DNA of 64,000 nucleotides from Corbicula japonica (lineage: Eukaryota > Mollusca > Bivalvia > Venerida > Cyrenidae): the NCBI GenBank assembly GCA_038501625.1, contig JAZAYU010000010.1:3680912-3744911 (forward strand), given 5' to 3'. Both the position numbers and the translations under genes were made by a program. Shown here piece after piece: positions 1-11,189 of the stretch (position 1 is the first letter of the stretch; each line of letters starts with the position of its first letter). Below the pieces are notes generated by a model. It saw only the letters and a program-made list of their open reading frames with translations. It searched no databases and was not told the origin of the DNA.

Positions 1-102
1 CAGTCGCCATTTCATGATTGGCTGAAATGGCGACCAGTCGCCATTTCAGCCAATCAGATGCTTGAGATTTGAGACTGGTTTCCATGCTCAGCTTTATAAC
101 CT
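1..102. repeat. Palindromic MITE copy, cut by window start
   Basis: Hairpin-forming element with a centre of the form GGCGACCAGTCGCC flanked by mirror arms (GATTGGCTGAAATGGCGAC and its complement, then CTCAAATCTCAAGC and its complement). The right arm ends near CTTTATAACC. Its left arm is lost or truncated at the window edge. The same family recurs at 212-344, 29274-29343 (half), 31455-31587 and 61711-61843. Confidence 0.8.
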
Positions 103-211
103 TGGGCACTGATTTAACTCGCTTCATACAAAGAGGTAAAATTGTTTGATTTTAGCATTATAAACACAGCTTGCAATTAAATACATTTCATTAGTTGTAT
201 ATCTGGGCTGG

Positions 212-344
212 AGGTTATAAAACTGAGATTGGAAACCAGTCTCAAATCTCAAGCATCTGATTGGCTGAAATGGTGACTGGTCGTCATTTCAGCCAATCAT
301 ATGCTTGAGATTTGAGACTGGTTTCCATGCTCAGTTTTATAACC
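212..344. repeat. Palindromic MITE copy, complete
   Basis: Starts GGTTATAAAACTGAG and ends CTCAGTTTTATAACC, so the whole 133-bp element is one imperfect palindrome. It carries no coding capacity. The copy lies only about 110 bp from the copy at the window start, and both right flanks read TTGGGCACTGATT, so the two may derive from a local duplication. Confidence 0.85.
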
Positions 345-884
345 TTGGGCACTGATTCAGTTAAAAGGGAAATATATATCAAATCAAATTTATACTGTCA
401 ACACTTCCATGCTTTCCATTGCAACTGTTCTGATCATAGTAACCAGGTATAATTTATGAGGCCCGTTCGAGTGTTAAACTGCATGCTGGTATAAAGGCAG
501 TAAACTTATATATTCACCATAACTGTTAACAAATTATCATATAACCATATTGCTCATTTCAATTGCTGTTTAAATTTTTCTAACTTAATGAGACAATTAT
601 GTTTTCATTGCAACACCTCAGTGTAAACAATAGCTGCTTTTTTACAACTACTGGTCTTGCTTTTCTCGGGCTTACTCCCGCACATTCCGTCAACCAAAAT
701 TATCGATGTCTTTAAAACAGTCCACAGCTATGAATCAAAAATGTTGTACGTCCTTAGCTATTAGTGAAAATATAAAGACGATGATTGGATTTTCGTGGAA
801 CTAGCTTTAATGATGAAATAAACGAGAACAATTTAAAGTTAAATTTGCTTATTCTCTTACTTTTTAAAAATAAACACCTAAAAT
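345..884. other. No gene recognised
   Basis: AT-rich sequence with no convincing ORF, RNA gene or repeat boundary visible. Confidence 0.6.
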
Positions 885-1560
885 ATGTACTTCAGGAATG
901 GTCATATCCAGAAAACCCAGCCTCCCTACACAGCCAAAATTTATACAGAGAGGAAACACAGCCTCCCTACAAAGCCAAAATTTAAAGCAGAGAGGAAACC
1001 CAGCCTCCCTACACAGCCAAAATTTAAAGCAGAGAGGAAACCCAGCCTCCCTACACAGCCAAAATTTAAAGCAGAGAGGAAACCCAGTCTACCTACACAG
1101 CCAAAATTTAAAGCAGAGAGGAAACCCAGCCTCCCTACACAGCCAAAATTTAAAGCAGAGAGGAAACCCAGCCTCCCTACACAGCCAAAATTTAAAGCAG
1201 AGAGGAAACCCAGCCTCCCTACACAGCCAAAATTTAAAGCAGAGAGGAAACCCAGCCTCCCTACACAGCCAAAATTCAAAGCAGAGAGGAAACCCAGCCT
1301 CCCTACACAGCCAAAATTTAAAGCAGAGAGGAAACCCAGCCTCCCTACACAGCCAAAATTTAAAGCAGAGAGGAAACACAGCCTCCCTACACAGCCAAAA
1401 TTTAAAGCAGAGAGGAAACACAGCCTCCCTACACAGCCAAAATTTAAAGCAGAGAGGAAACACAGCCTCCCTACACAGCCAAAATTTTAAGCAGAGAGGA
1501 AACAAGAGCATGGGTTATTAAATGATAAATTTAAAAATAAACACCAGAAACAATTAATCA
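885..1560. repeat. 42-bp minisatellite inside a dispersed repeat
   Basis: About 14 head-to-tail copies of a 42-bp unit (core CAGCCTCCCTACACAGCC, then AAAATTTAAAGCAGAGAGG) run from about 912 to 1503. Copies differ at single positions, mainly AAACCCAG versus AAACACAG. The flanks (TTCAGGAATGGTCATATCCAG on the left and the GAGCATGGGTTA type on the right) match the single-copy dispersed repeat at 9440-9610, 35295-35520 and 52496-52700, so the array is an internal amplification of one segment of that repeat. 42 is divisible by three and the unit has no stops, so long open frames of about 140-207 codons occur on both strands. They are not genes. Confidence 0.9.
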
Positions 1561-1569
1561 AAATGAGTA

Positions 1570-1720
1570 ATGAGATGATAGCTCTTATAAACGTGACGAT
1601 CGTTGTATGACACCGGTAACCGATTTATACCTATAATAATACTGCCTTTTTCGTACGGGGAAACTTTTTAGTGCCGCCACAATGCACACTACACAAAATG
1701 AGATATTTTAAATTAGAACT
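1570..1720 (-). repeat. Decayed fragment of the 254-bp SINE family
   Basis: Contains diverged versions of the blocks ACATCGGTAACGGGTT, ACTGATAACAGTACTG and TACGGGGAGACTTTTTA...GCCGCCACA that make up the tandem SINE at 49037-50010. The tRNA-like head is not recognisable here. Confidence 0.5.
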
Positions 1721-2025
1721 CATAGCGATACACGCCGGAAATAGAAACACTACGAAAAGAGCTCGTTGCAACATAAATTAGAGCATGCGACCAAGTGCAT
1801 AAAGGGCACAATTATAACTAACCGCAATGTATAACTATTATCGTTAAGAACTCGATTTTAGGATAACACTGAAAGAAAGATTTATATACATTTATATAGT
1901 CGTTTGTTGCTTTAATAGTTATATTAATTTTTAAGACGATAGTTTCAAATATCTTTGTATAAAATATATTTCTTTCTAGATATATTCAATTAAATTTCTA
2001 CAGACTAGTTTCTTTTTCAAGGTGG

Positions 2026-2645
2026 TTAAGCTACTATTTTTTATGAAATCTACGTCCCCTGATTTTTTGGTCATGAGAAGGACTTTTAATGATCTTACAT
2101 GTATGATATCAAAAACTGGACAAGGAGCCGAAAACTACAGCTACACGGAATATTAGAAGTCGTTTATACTTGTCACGATCTACCGTTATGGGTTTAACTC
2201 GTGGTTCTCTGCAAAGCAAGTTGGGATTCAAAAAAGTGAGTCAATTTTCACTGATTTGCATTTGTACTTTAATTTTATGGAAATCATATCCAGTGATGAT
2301 TTGCAATACATAATGTTCATAAAATTCTTTGAAGAATGTACAGGGTATATTAAAAACAAACAGCATCTTGACATATTGTACCGATAAAATGCGATTTAGT
2401 TTTTCTCTCTAAGTCTTATTTAAAACGAATCGAGTTTTAAATATGACACTTGTAATTTATATAAACATACCACTCTGACATTCCGTCATGCATTTTTATC
2501 AACCGCTTAACACATAATTAGTGTTATAAATGAATATTTGCAGCATGACTGTCAAAATATTGCCTGATAAATCATTAAAAGTCCCTCTCTGGATTAAAAA
2601 AGTCGGGGGACGTAGATTTTATTAAAAAATCAGAGTAGCTTAACC
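2026..2645. mobile_element. Non-autonomous DNA transposon with ~75-bp TIRs
   Basis: The left end (TGGTTAAGCTACT, later AAATCTACGTCCCCTGATTT and AGGACTTTTAATGAT) is matched in inverted order by the right end (ATCATTAAAAGTCCCT, GGGGGACGTAGATTTTAT, AGTAGCTTAACCA). The arms are about 75 bp with small gaps, and the element is about 620 bp. The interior has no transposase-like ORF. No clear target-site duplication was found, so the superfamily is unassigned. Confidence 0.8.
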
Positions 2646-2649
2646 ATAG

Positions 2650-4980
2650 TGTGTTTTTTGTATAGGATAGAATTAGCAAACGTTTAATAATGAAGACAGT
2701 GTGTTTTATTATCATTTTTAATAAAATCTTCTGGAAAATGCGAAATAAGAATATTATTATCTGCTTATAGCGTCAAGCCTCTAACTAAACACGAGTTGAA
2801 CACATATAAAGATTAAAATAACAGATACATATTAAGCGAAAATCACAAACGAAAATCACAAACTGATTACCGGTAATTATAACTTCCAAATGTGTTCTTT
2901 GTTAGAACTGTATACAAAACAAAAGCTCAATCACTTTAACGAAAAACCTTAATGCCGTATGTCTTCGAAACAAGTTAACGCTGTTTCGTCAACTTTTTGA
3001 CAATCACTTGACAAGTTCAAACATAAACGGAAACAATAACTGTTTTCGAAGTAAGTAGATAGGTAATACAATAACAGTAAGTGATTGATAAGTTATACCG
3101 TTGAATCTGGGAACACATTGAGGTAATTTTGATCGCTATGTTATTCATTAAGACTTCTACCTGCATTCAATTTAACAGAAAAAATACAAAAACATTATAA
3201 TTAAGATTCGCGCCCTACAATCAATAATTAATTTTCCGTTTTCTAAAATTAATGTAAGAATTCAAATTATAAATTATTGTTGCATGGGAACGATATTATT
3301 ACTTGTTTATATTCAAATTCTCGAAGAAAATACTACTAATATTTCCAGGTAAAATTACACTTTTTAAATATGAAATATATGTTACGTTCATAATATTATT
3401 AAAATGCGTGACATAACAATTTAAATATGTTCTAAACATGATTTTATAACAGAACAATTATTGAATTATTTACCTTTCTGGTTCGTCTCTCAGGGCTGGA
3501 TAATATCCTTGTTTTAATTATTAACGTTTATTTCAAATATAATTACCTGTAGAAAATCTTTGAAGTCTCAGTTCGTTTTTTTTCTTGCCACGAATAAATA
3601 AATCCTTTAAAATTGCCTTCAAATATAGTAAGAACAATAACGATGATATAGTTATAAAGAAACCAAGTCTATATACTGTTCCTTGAATACCTTTTATGAT
3701 ATTTTATGTCCACCTCGAATTCAATTGATGCTTAATAAGTATTTGACATTCTACAGTTCATTTGCAACACAGTGTCCTACGCATTTAGAATATGATTTGG
3801 TACAAGATCCCAGAAACGTTGGCGCCGTGGACACTTTAACTGGATTCCTCAGACAGAGCTCATTAACGACGATTTGCTGCCCTCTCAAAAAACCAAATCC
3901 TTTGCGGTGTAGATGCTTTAGGCCAATTAATATGTTAAACAACAAATTTGATTTATAAATCGATTTGTATTTCATTCGGAAAATATCTCTTTTCGCTTGC
4001 AATATCCTGAGGTTACAAGTGTCAGAGAGATTAGTATAGGTAATAGTCTCTGGGTAATTCCAGGAGCACAGAGCACAGGTTCGGTTACTGATTAGCTGAT
4101 ATCCATTTGCAAAGAGTCTAAGATAGGAGCAGGTCCAGGCGTGATAATTCCCTGCCTCTTGTAACAAAAGCACTTAATTCGGAATTAGAAAGTCTCGGAA
4201 TTGAATTGATATTTAAAGAGCGAAGTTTTGATTACAGAGAAATTGCACTGTAATTGAAATTTTAGCCATATCCATATCGAATGTCGATTACGGCAAAATA
4301 GCCAGTTTATTTCAATAGTGTCAGATAGGAGTTAACATTTCTCTTATGAGAAATTTTTCTCTCTTCCGAACTAAAGTTTGAATGATTTAAATCTCATATA
4401 TAAATATTTAAATTCACAGAGCAGCATATTGTACTTATTAGTATGCATTTTCTTGAAATATTTCAGAACACGTTGTAAAGATCATCGTGCGGGCGCATGT
4501 TGTTAACGGTTAAATGTCAAAATTGTTCATTATTTATATCCTAAGCATCTTCCAAAATGTTCAGACATACACACGCTCACCTACATTCGCAAAGGTACAC
4601 GGGCCAGCAGAGGACATCACAGGACTTCTACCGATAAAATTACTTCAGGAATTCTACCGATAAAATTACTTCAGGTTTCTTTCATTACTATTTGTTCATT
4701 TAAGACACACAGAGTTCAACTGTTAAGTCTACTAGAACTTCTTCCCTTTTAAGAGCACAATATTTGTAAGACCACAATATTTCTCCGATAAAAATATTTT
4801 AATATTTTATGACCACGTTACGTCGGCGATCGTACGCCTTTTGCCAATTAAGACAGATTCAAGTATTTTTTGTTACACCTCTGTGAAATCAAATGTTACG
4901 AACGACAGCCAATTATAAGAAATTTTGAACTGTTTGCATTTATATATATCGAATTACAATAAACGTTTGTCGACTTACGT
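2650..4980. other. No gene recognised
   Basis: AT-rich sequence. Overlapping ORFs on both strands around 3683-4173 (91 and 140 codons) match no family I know and show no splice or polyA context, so they are not called. Confidence 0.5.
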
Positions 4981-5048
4981 GTTGTTTATGTTGTTGTTGT
5001 TGTTGTTTATGTTGTTGTTTATGTTGTTGTTGTTGTTGTTGTTGATGT
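4981..5048. repeat. (TTG)n microsatellite
   Basis: Trinucleotide GTT/TTG tract interrupted twice by TTTATG. Confidence 0.9.
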
Positions 5049-5120
5049 AGTTATCGTTGTTTCAGAACAAAATGTCATATTATTTTGACCGGTTCATTCT
5101 CACTTCCCACTACGCAAATA

Positions 5121-5210
5121 GGATGTTATTTCTTCGTAAGCGTGATTACGCGTACAGGACGTTATTTTGGTTAACGTGATTAGGCTAGTAGGATGTTATT
5201 TTTGTAAGCG
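5121..5210. repeat. Short tandem repeat (34-36 bp) hit by a transposon
   Basis: Three diverged units begin GGATGTTATTTCTTCGTAAG (5121), GGACGTTATTTTGG (5157) and GGATGTTATTTTTGTAAGCG (5191). The third unit stops at 5210 and resumes as CGTGATTA after 6936, the other side of the inserted CACTG element. Unit 1 therefore serves as the uninterrupted reference. Confidence 0.75.
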
Positions 5211-6936
5211 CACTGTAAAAATTTCCCGTTAAATTTTACGGGATAGTCCTGGCAGCTGGTTACCAGGACAGTCCCGTAAATTATACGGGCTGACAGTTAC
5301 GGTCTTCCCGTTAAATAAAACTGTACAGTGTATTTTTTACTGGCTGACTGTAAGTAATGGTGAAAGATGGTGGGTGGGGTAAATTTCAAAACATCGTTAT
5401 AATACGACCTTAGCCTATAGCATTGACTGGCTAAGAGAGTATACAATTTGAAAAACAATTAAGCTTACAATACCACAACTTAATCTGTGCACAAACAGCT
5501 TAAAACCTTTAAATTTTCCAAAGAAACCGTTTTTTTGCAAAATGCGCCAATGTGCTCGACAGGATGTTAACCGAAAGGCTCCGAATAAAATCAAAGCGAT
5601 GAAAGCGTTGAAAGACTTTCGCGCCGGAGAATTACATTACGCAGCAGAATGTCAACTCTGGCTAACATCGTTTAATATGTGCACACGATAGAAACTGCAT
5701 GTCAACTTAAATACTTGCTCACGGCCAGTATGAAAGAGTAGTCAAACATCTGCTATAAAATCCCCACAAAATACCCCAGAATGCGGGATTTGGCATATAG
5801 ATTTTCAAATTTTCCCGGACCCCCCATGATAAGTTAGGCCTCTTACAAATTAATTTGGGCCTCATAAACGGACTGATTTTCTAGCTAAGTTAAAATTAAC
5901 ATTGTTAAAAAATAACTCGCTGAGTTGAACCCCCCTTGCTGAAATCCTGGATCCGCCCCTGTCTACTATTGTAAATGCAAATGTTATGTAGTGTATAAGC
6001 TGGCTAAACAATACTAAATCCTGTAGAGTATACTTCTAGTATCAATGAGACATAAGCTATTAATATTAATTAGTAGGCGGTGCTACTTAAACTTTGTAGA
6101 GAATGTTCATTCATAGTATCATGTTACATCTCCGATGAGTAATTGCCAGCATTTAACAAGCATTGGCCAATGTTAAGATAAGCACAACCGTTATTTCCTG
6201 GTTAGAGATAAAACGAATTCAATTAAGAGAGTAATAAGAGATTGCTACACTGTTAATTGTCTAAAACAAAACAACATCCTGATAAAAAGAGACGTGTTTC
6301 TCGCTGACCTGAATACAGTTTAGTCACTGATCACGTGACTGATTTCTTTATAATTGGATTTTTAATATCCCTTAATTTTTGTTTGAACAACAACATAATA
6401 TTGTTTTCTTCTTTTCTTTGTCGCACTGTCTGTACAAATGTTCGTCATCGTTCGTAATAAATTTACTTTCTTAATATGCACTACTTTCTGACGCCGCACA
6501 ACTATGGAACTTGTTAGGCGTAACTAAACTACTCATGCATATTCAGCTGTTTGTTCACTAACGTAGCTGAACGTGATTTCACTCAACATTTGTTTGATGG
6601 AGTTTTTGGCATGGACGCTACAAAAATTACACGGACACGTACTATAGATCACTATTCTTTCGTGGAATTGTGTGCTTGAATGTGCTTAAAACGTCTGCAT
6701 TTCATTTCGGCCTGCTCTCGCGGTGACCACAAAACCCCGCTTACTTGAATACGCTCGATGTCGCAGTGATACACCGGAAGTTAAAAACTGCGCGTCGCCG
6801 TGTTCTAGACTTCTAGCTTAAGACTTGCGCGCGAAAGTCTAAAAACGGTGCCGCACTGTATTTGTACAACATTTAGTCGAAACGGTTACGTCCCGTTACC
6901 GAAATACCGTATATTTAACGGGGATTTTTTACAGTG
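5211..6936. mobile_element. CACTG-ended TIR DNA transposon, non-autonomous
   Basis: The element is 1,726 bp. It starts CACTGTAAAAATTTCCCGTT and ends (reverse complement) CACTGTAAAAAATCCCCGTT, with TIRs of about 30 bp. The flanks duplicate CG (5209-5210 and 6937-6938), and the neighbouring 36-bp repeat gives the empty site GTAAGCGTGATTA. CACTG termini with a 2-bp duplication fit the CACTA/EnSpm superfamily as known in animals; that assignment is inference. No transposase ORF is visible. The interior carries a hAT-like end near 5962, and near 6715-6850 sequence related to the inverted-repeat element at 19890-20300. Confidence 0.75.
5740..5962. mobile_element. hAT-like terminal fragment nested in the CACTG element
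   Basis: The stretch ends CCTGGATCCGCCCCTG, the reverse complement of the CAGGGGCGGATCC end typical of many animal hAT elements, and is preceded by pyrimidine-rich runs (GACCCCCCATG, GAACCCCCCTTG). Only this end is recognised. The other end and a target duplication were not found. Confidence 0.5.
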
Positions 6937-7457
6937 CGTGATTAAATTGTAGATTGAATGTGTACTCTATACAACAAATCATATCAATTAAGGAAGTTAG
7001 AAAGACACATCCGTGGTTTAAAATTAAGTGATATATTTTTGATGATGCATCCTCCATACAACGTATTTATAAAATGTGGAGTTCTTGTTTTACTTTCCTT
7101 AATCATGGGAACTTAAGAAAATTATTGGATAATTAAAATACATAAAATTAAACGTAATATTACTATCTTATCAGGGATGAACGTAATGAAAAGCAAACAT
7201 TTCCCTTTTATCCTTATCTATTTTACGTTTCGGAATTTTGCCTTTTTCAAGAAATCAAGAAAAAAGACATCACCCTTGGTATTTTCGATGCGAAAATCGA
7301 CAGACATAAATGTAGACATGTTTAATATTTCTTGAAAAACAGCCCAAAGGCCAACACTTTGAACAGATAATTGTAAGTTATTAAATTGTAAAAAAAAATA
7401 AAATAAAACAAAAAAACTTAAGATACGTATAAAATTCCCATCGTTTATATACATGAT

Positions 7458-8581
7458 ATGGAACCCATCTACCACTCCCGAGAAAATAATATCAGCTGCT
7501 TCAAGGGTTTCATATCAGACGGAAAATTATCACCGGAAAAGGTAGGTGATCCTCAATTTTCGTCGATTACATAAATTATAGCTAATTTCCCAGAAAAAAA
7601 CTTAAATGCTATTCGATCATCCTTTGAATCCTAAACAAGGCGATATATGCAGTAAAAAGATGAAAATATCAAAGCTTGACCATGTGTGTAGGCCGATCTT
7701 CCAACAATTTATAAAATAATACGTTGTTTATTCCCTTGTTGGGAAGTTCACTTAACCAAATTACAAACAAAACCGACCATAAAATTTCAATCTCCCCGCA
7801 TGGAACTGGAGTACACTATTAAAATTTTAAACATAATAAGATGCATCATTTTTATTTCTTTATATGAACATTCCTTAAAATCCAATTGATTACAAGTCAG
7901 TGGTTTTCAAATCGCATCCAAACGCATGTAAGATATTTTGATAATTCTTCATAAGAAGAAGTGAAAATGATGTATCTAAATACGTTTCAATTTTGATTTG
8001 CATATTCCGAATCTACGCTGAGAACTTAAAATACTTTCGGTGTAGTTAGAACATTGGTTAAATGTAGTACCGGTGTGAATGTGTGAAATAAGATGATGAC
8101 TCCATCGGATAAAACTCCAGTGGCCAAAAATCTACGGCAACTGAATTTTTCGTTAAAATATTTTAGTTGTATATCGGACTGCCGAGTTCAATATCAGACA
8201 ACGTAGATCTAGTTTCACATCAACATGCTCTTTTAGCATGCAGTATTGTACAAGAAAGATTTGTTTTGCATTTAATTATCAATATTTTTGCGGTAGAATG
8301 ATTTTCTAAATTAAATTTGTCATTGCTCAGAAAGATTCTTTTCCTTTTTGCAGGGGAAGGATCGCTTTGGTCAGGGCATACTAACGGCGGATGGTTTGAG
8401 AGACCAGGGAACATTTCTTCGTCAAACAAACCAGATTAATAAGAAGAAAGCAAAGAAAAAACGTTTAAAAACGTTTAAGTTTCAAGTCTGGTATCAAGAA
8501 CCACAGCAGGGTGAAATGCCTGTTCGAGCACAGTGTACAAAATCAAGGAAACTCATCAGTTCTAACGTCAAAACAATTTGA
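7458..8581 (+). CDS. Possible small two-exon gene, unknown function
   Basis: Candidate exon 1 is 7458-7541: it opens with ATG in a favourable context (G at -3, G at +4) and ends AAG|GTAGGT, a good donor. Candidate exon 2 is 8354-8581: it follows a pyrimidine-rich acceptor (CTTTTTGCAG) and ends in TGA. The two join in phase 0 to give 103 residues. The second exon has a lysine-rich stretch (NKKKAKKKRLKTFK) and then a mixed, coding-like tail (QVWYQEPQQG). AATAAA follows at 8859. I recognise no domain. The exon pairing is inferred from splice signals alone; exon 2 could instead end a longer gene whose upstream exons I have missed. No signal peptide is evident. Confidence 0.3.
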
Positions 8582-8858
8582 ACTTTACTTTCACAAATGA
8601 TTTATGGACTGCTTTATGGTAAATGACTTCAAAGTGTATGCATCACGTGTATTACCAGTGACTGACATGAAAACTCTTTTCACATTCAAGAAAAAACACA
8701 TTTTTGGAGAACAATGATTTTTAATGTTATCAAAAATATGTGACATAAGTTTAAATGTTTAAATTTTTAAAACCACATCTTATACTTGGCTTACGGGTCG
8801 TTTGTTGCTATTGTTTTAGAAGTGTTTATTTTATAGTTATGCGTCTCAGAAAGATGAC

Positions 8859-8864
8859 AATAAA
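8859..8864 (+). terminator. Possible polyadenylation signal (AATAAA)
   Basis: AATAAA lies about 280 bases after the stop of the candidate gene ending at 8581, and a second occurs near 8918. It has value only if that gene is real. Confidence 0.3.
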
Positions 8865-9006
8865 TTTAAGAAGCAAAAATGTAAACTGTGATATTTCAAG
8901 CCTACTCTGGAGAAATTAAATAAAATGTGAACGTGTTGTATTGGTTACTTGTATTGGACTTAAAAAAACACACATTTAAAATATATTGTTTTTCCTTTCT
9001 TAACAG

Positions 9007-9093
9007 GTATGTAAAATACAAAGAAATTATGTTAATATTCTGTCTGATGCGGAACAAAGGAAGCGACTTATATGAATTTGTCGGAAGCGCAAG
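9007..9093 (+). other. Possible internal exon
   Basis: An 87-bp segment between a strong acceptor (TTTCCTTTCTTAACAG) and a strong donor (CAAG|GTAAGT). One frame stays open through it, reading YVKYKEIMLIFCLMRNKG and onward. No partner exon with matching phase was identified, and no function is proposed. Confidence 0.2.
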
Positions 9094-9213
9094 GTAAGTT
9101 CTCCCTCGGCGCGTAAAAAGGATAACAAGTAATTAAACACATTGCATGTCGCTAAGAAAGAACACGATTTGTAGTCCAAAACAAAGATAACTAGTAAGTA
9201 TTAAAAAGTGAAA

Positions 9214-9376
9214 CACACTCTTTACTTTCGAATTTTCGAACACTTGTTCTTTATCAAGAAAAATACAACAATGAAAACAACAATACGCTTGCAACATGGA
9301 TTTTACTTAAACACAATTATTTCTGTATTTTTCTTGATAAAGAACAATGTTCGAAAATTCGAAAGTAAAGAGTGTG
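9214..9376. repeat. Hairpin with ~52-bp near-perfect arms
   Basis: CACACTCTTTACTTTCGAAT and onward (9214-9266) is mirrored by the segment ending TCGAAAGTAAAGAGTGTG (9325-9376), leaving a loop of about 58 bp. The arms differ at only a couple of positions. It may be a small foldback MITE. Confidence 0.8.
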
Positions 9377-9439
9377 TATTATTTATAAATTATATAACTG
9401 ACTTCCCTTTTGGAAGATTTTACGTAATTGTGATTAAAA

Positions 9440-9610
9440 AGTGAAATATGTATATCAGGAATCGCCACACTCAGAAAACACCCGCAGTGAAAAAGTAGAG
9501 GAAAAGAGAACGTGTGTTTCTAAGAATATCTATTTCAAATAAGATGACACAAACAATTAACGAAAAGGGGACCCCATGTGGTAACCGCCTTACGTATGTA
9601 GGCATAGCGA
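9440..9610 (+). repeat. Dispersed SINE-body repeat copy
   Basis: Reads TATCAGGAATCGCCACACTC, then AATAAGATGACACAAACAAT and GGTAACCGCCTT. The same order of blocks occurs at 52496-52700, at 35295-35520, and in reverse at 61229-61480 and 29344-29580. Confidence 0.75.
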
Positions 9611-9719
9611 TATTCAGAAAAGACGTGTTTCATTGTCCCATATACGTACAGTTCCTGCACACATTTATTAGGAGAAGGCAAAATGTTTCGTATAATGCCC
9701 ATAACTTGTAACTATTACT

Positions 9720-11078
9720 TAAAGGTATTATACATTAGGAAATATATATATATAATAGTCTATAATCATAGGAAGATTCTTTATTCAACAAAATCAGTAA
9801 GACAAACACCAGACAATAAACTTTTTTGACAATTTAATTCTCCAGTTCCCAGAATCGTTCGTTTTATACCGCGACAGAAAATTTCTTACGGCATACACTT
9901 TGATCAGAAGACTGTCCCGAGTAGTTTTTAATTAGATTTGCAAATAAATTGGACTCGAATATTAGTTAATAAATACTACCCACGGCTGTTTATACATTTT
10001 ATCAGTATTTGCCCAGAATCACAGACAAAAGTAGACAATATTTAAGTAAAAAATGTTTTGTTCAATCATCATAATTTAACATGAGAGAGTCAAATAGGAT
10101 GAATATGTTTCCCTTCAAAAAAATTTCGACTCATGTTTAATGGTGAAAGAGAGAGGGATTTTCGTTTCTTGCCACTGCGTTGTTTCAGCGGACGTTAATT
10201 TGTTCACGTTCTATCATAGAGGTACATGTTGAATACAAATAGTGCATAAACCCTTCACATTCTTGTAACTCGTTCAATCAATTTGTTTTGATTTGCAGTC
10301 AAGTAACCGATAAATTGGGCGTATTTTTATTTAATTCACAATATGCCATCTGCCCTAATAAACATTTATTTCTCTGCATTTTTTCTACAGCGTGCGTAAC
10401 TGAAACGATCCATAACTGTTTCGGGTCTTTGAGAGGTAATCAGGTAATCAGTTAAGAATGTGGCTCCACCTTGCCAACGTGCTCGCAGTCGACTGAACAA
10501 TTTTGGCTCCAATGACATGCATACAAGTTTATGAGATAGATTTCAAAGCTGCATTTTCACAGTTCAGTGTGTAATAATTCAATGCCTTAATTATTGTAAA
10601 TATTATTTGTACCACTTTGCCTACAAATAACTGAAAATGTCTAAATATCGCCAAATTCTTTTACTAATCAGTACATTTCATGATATGGTTTGAGTATAAC
10701 TGCGATATTAACGCTATAACAGCTTACTTTAAAATAAACACTCGTACATTGATCTTACTTCACATTTGCATTGTTTACAGGTCTCTTATAGTTATATTAA
10801 AACGTTGATATTTTGCTACCATGCTGAAAATGGTAACTAACACAAATGACTATTTTCTGTTGTTTTGTCAAACTATCTCCTACTTAAATTTAAATATTTG
10901 TTGTGTCTCATATTTCTAAAGTTTATTGGTAAATTCAGTTTGATGCTTAATTTCATAATTGATCATCTGTAATTCTTTGTAAGCGGTTTGATAATTTTAT
11001 TACTGACAAGCTGTAGATATCCCTATATAGTTGTCACGGTTACGATTGTCCGAGGCAGGTTACTTATCGGAATTTTGG
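9720..11078. other. No gene recognised
   Basis: AT-rich sequence between a dispersed repeat and the foldback element. No ORF or repeat boundary stands out. Confidence 0.6.
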
Positions 11079-11189
11079 GGATTTTTCAGGTCTGTGAAGT
11101 TGGCTCTACGCCCTACGTTCTACGTCCTCCATACAAATCTATTTCTACGTTCTCCATACAACAGTCCTACGTCCTACGTTCATTTCTAC

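Noticed and set aside
885..1521. Overlapping ORFs of 112-207 codons on both strands
   Set aside because: They arise because a 42-bp repeat unit without stops keeps several frames open; the repeat is noncoding elsewhere.
3683..4173. Cysteine-containing ORFs on both strands (91 and 140 codons)
   Set aside because: No recognised domain, overlapping antisense frames, and no splice or polyA context.
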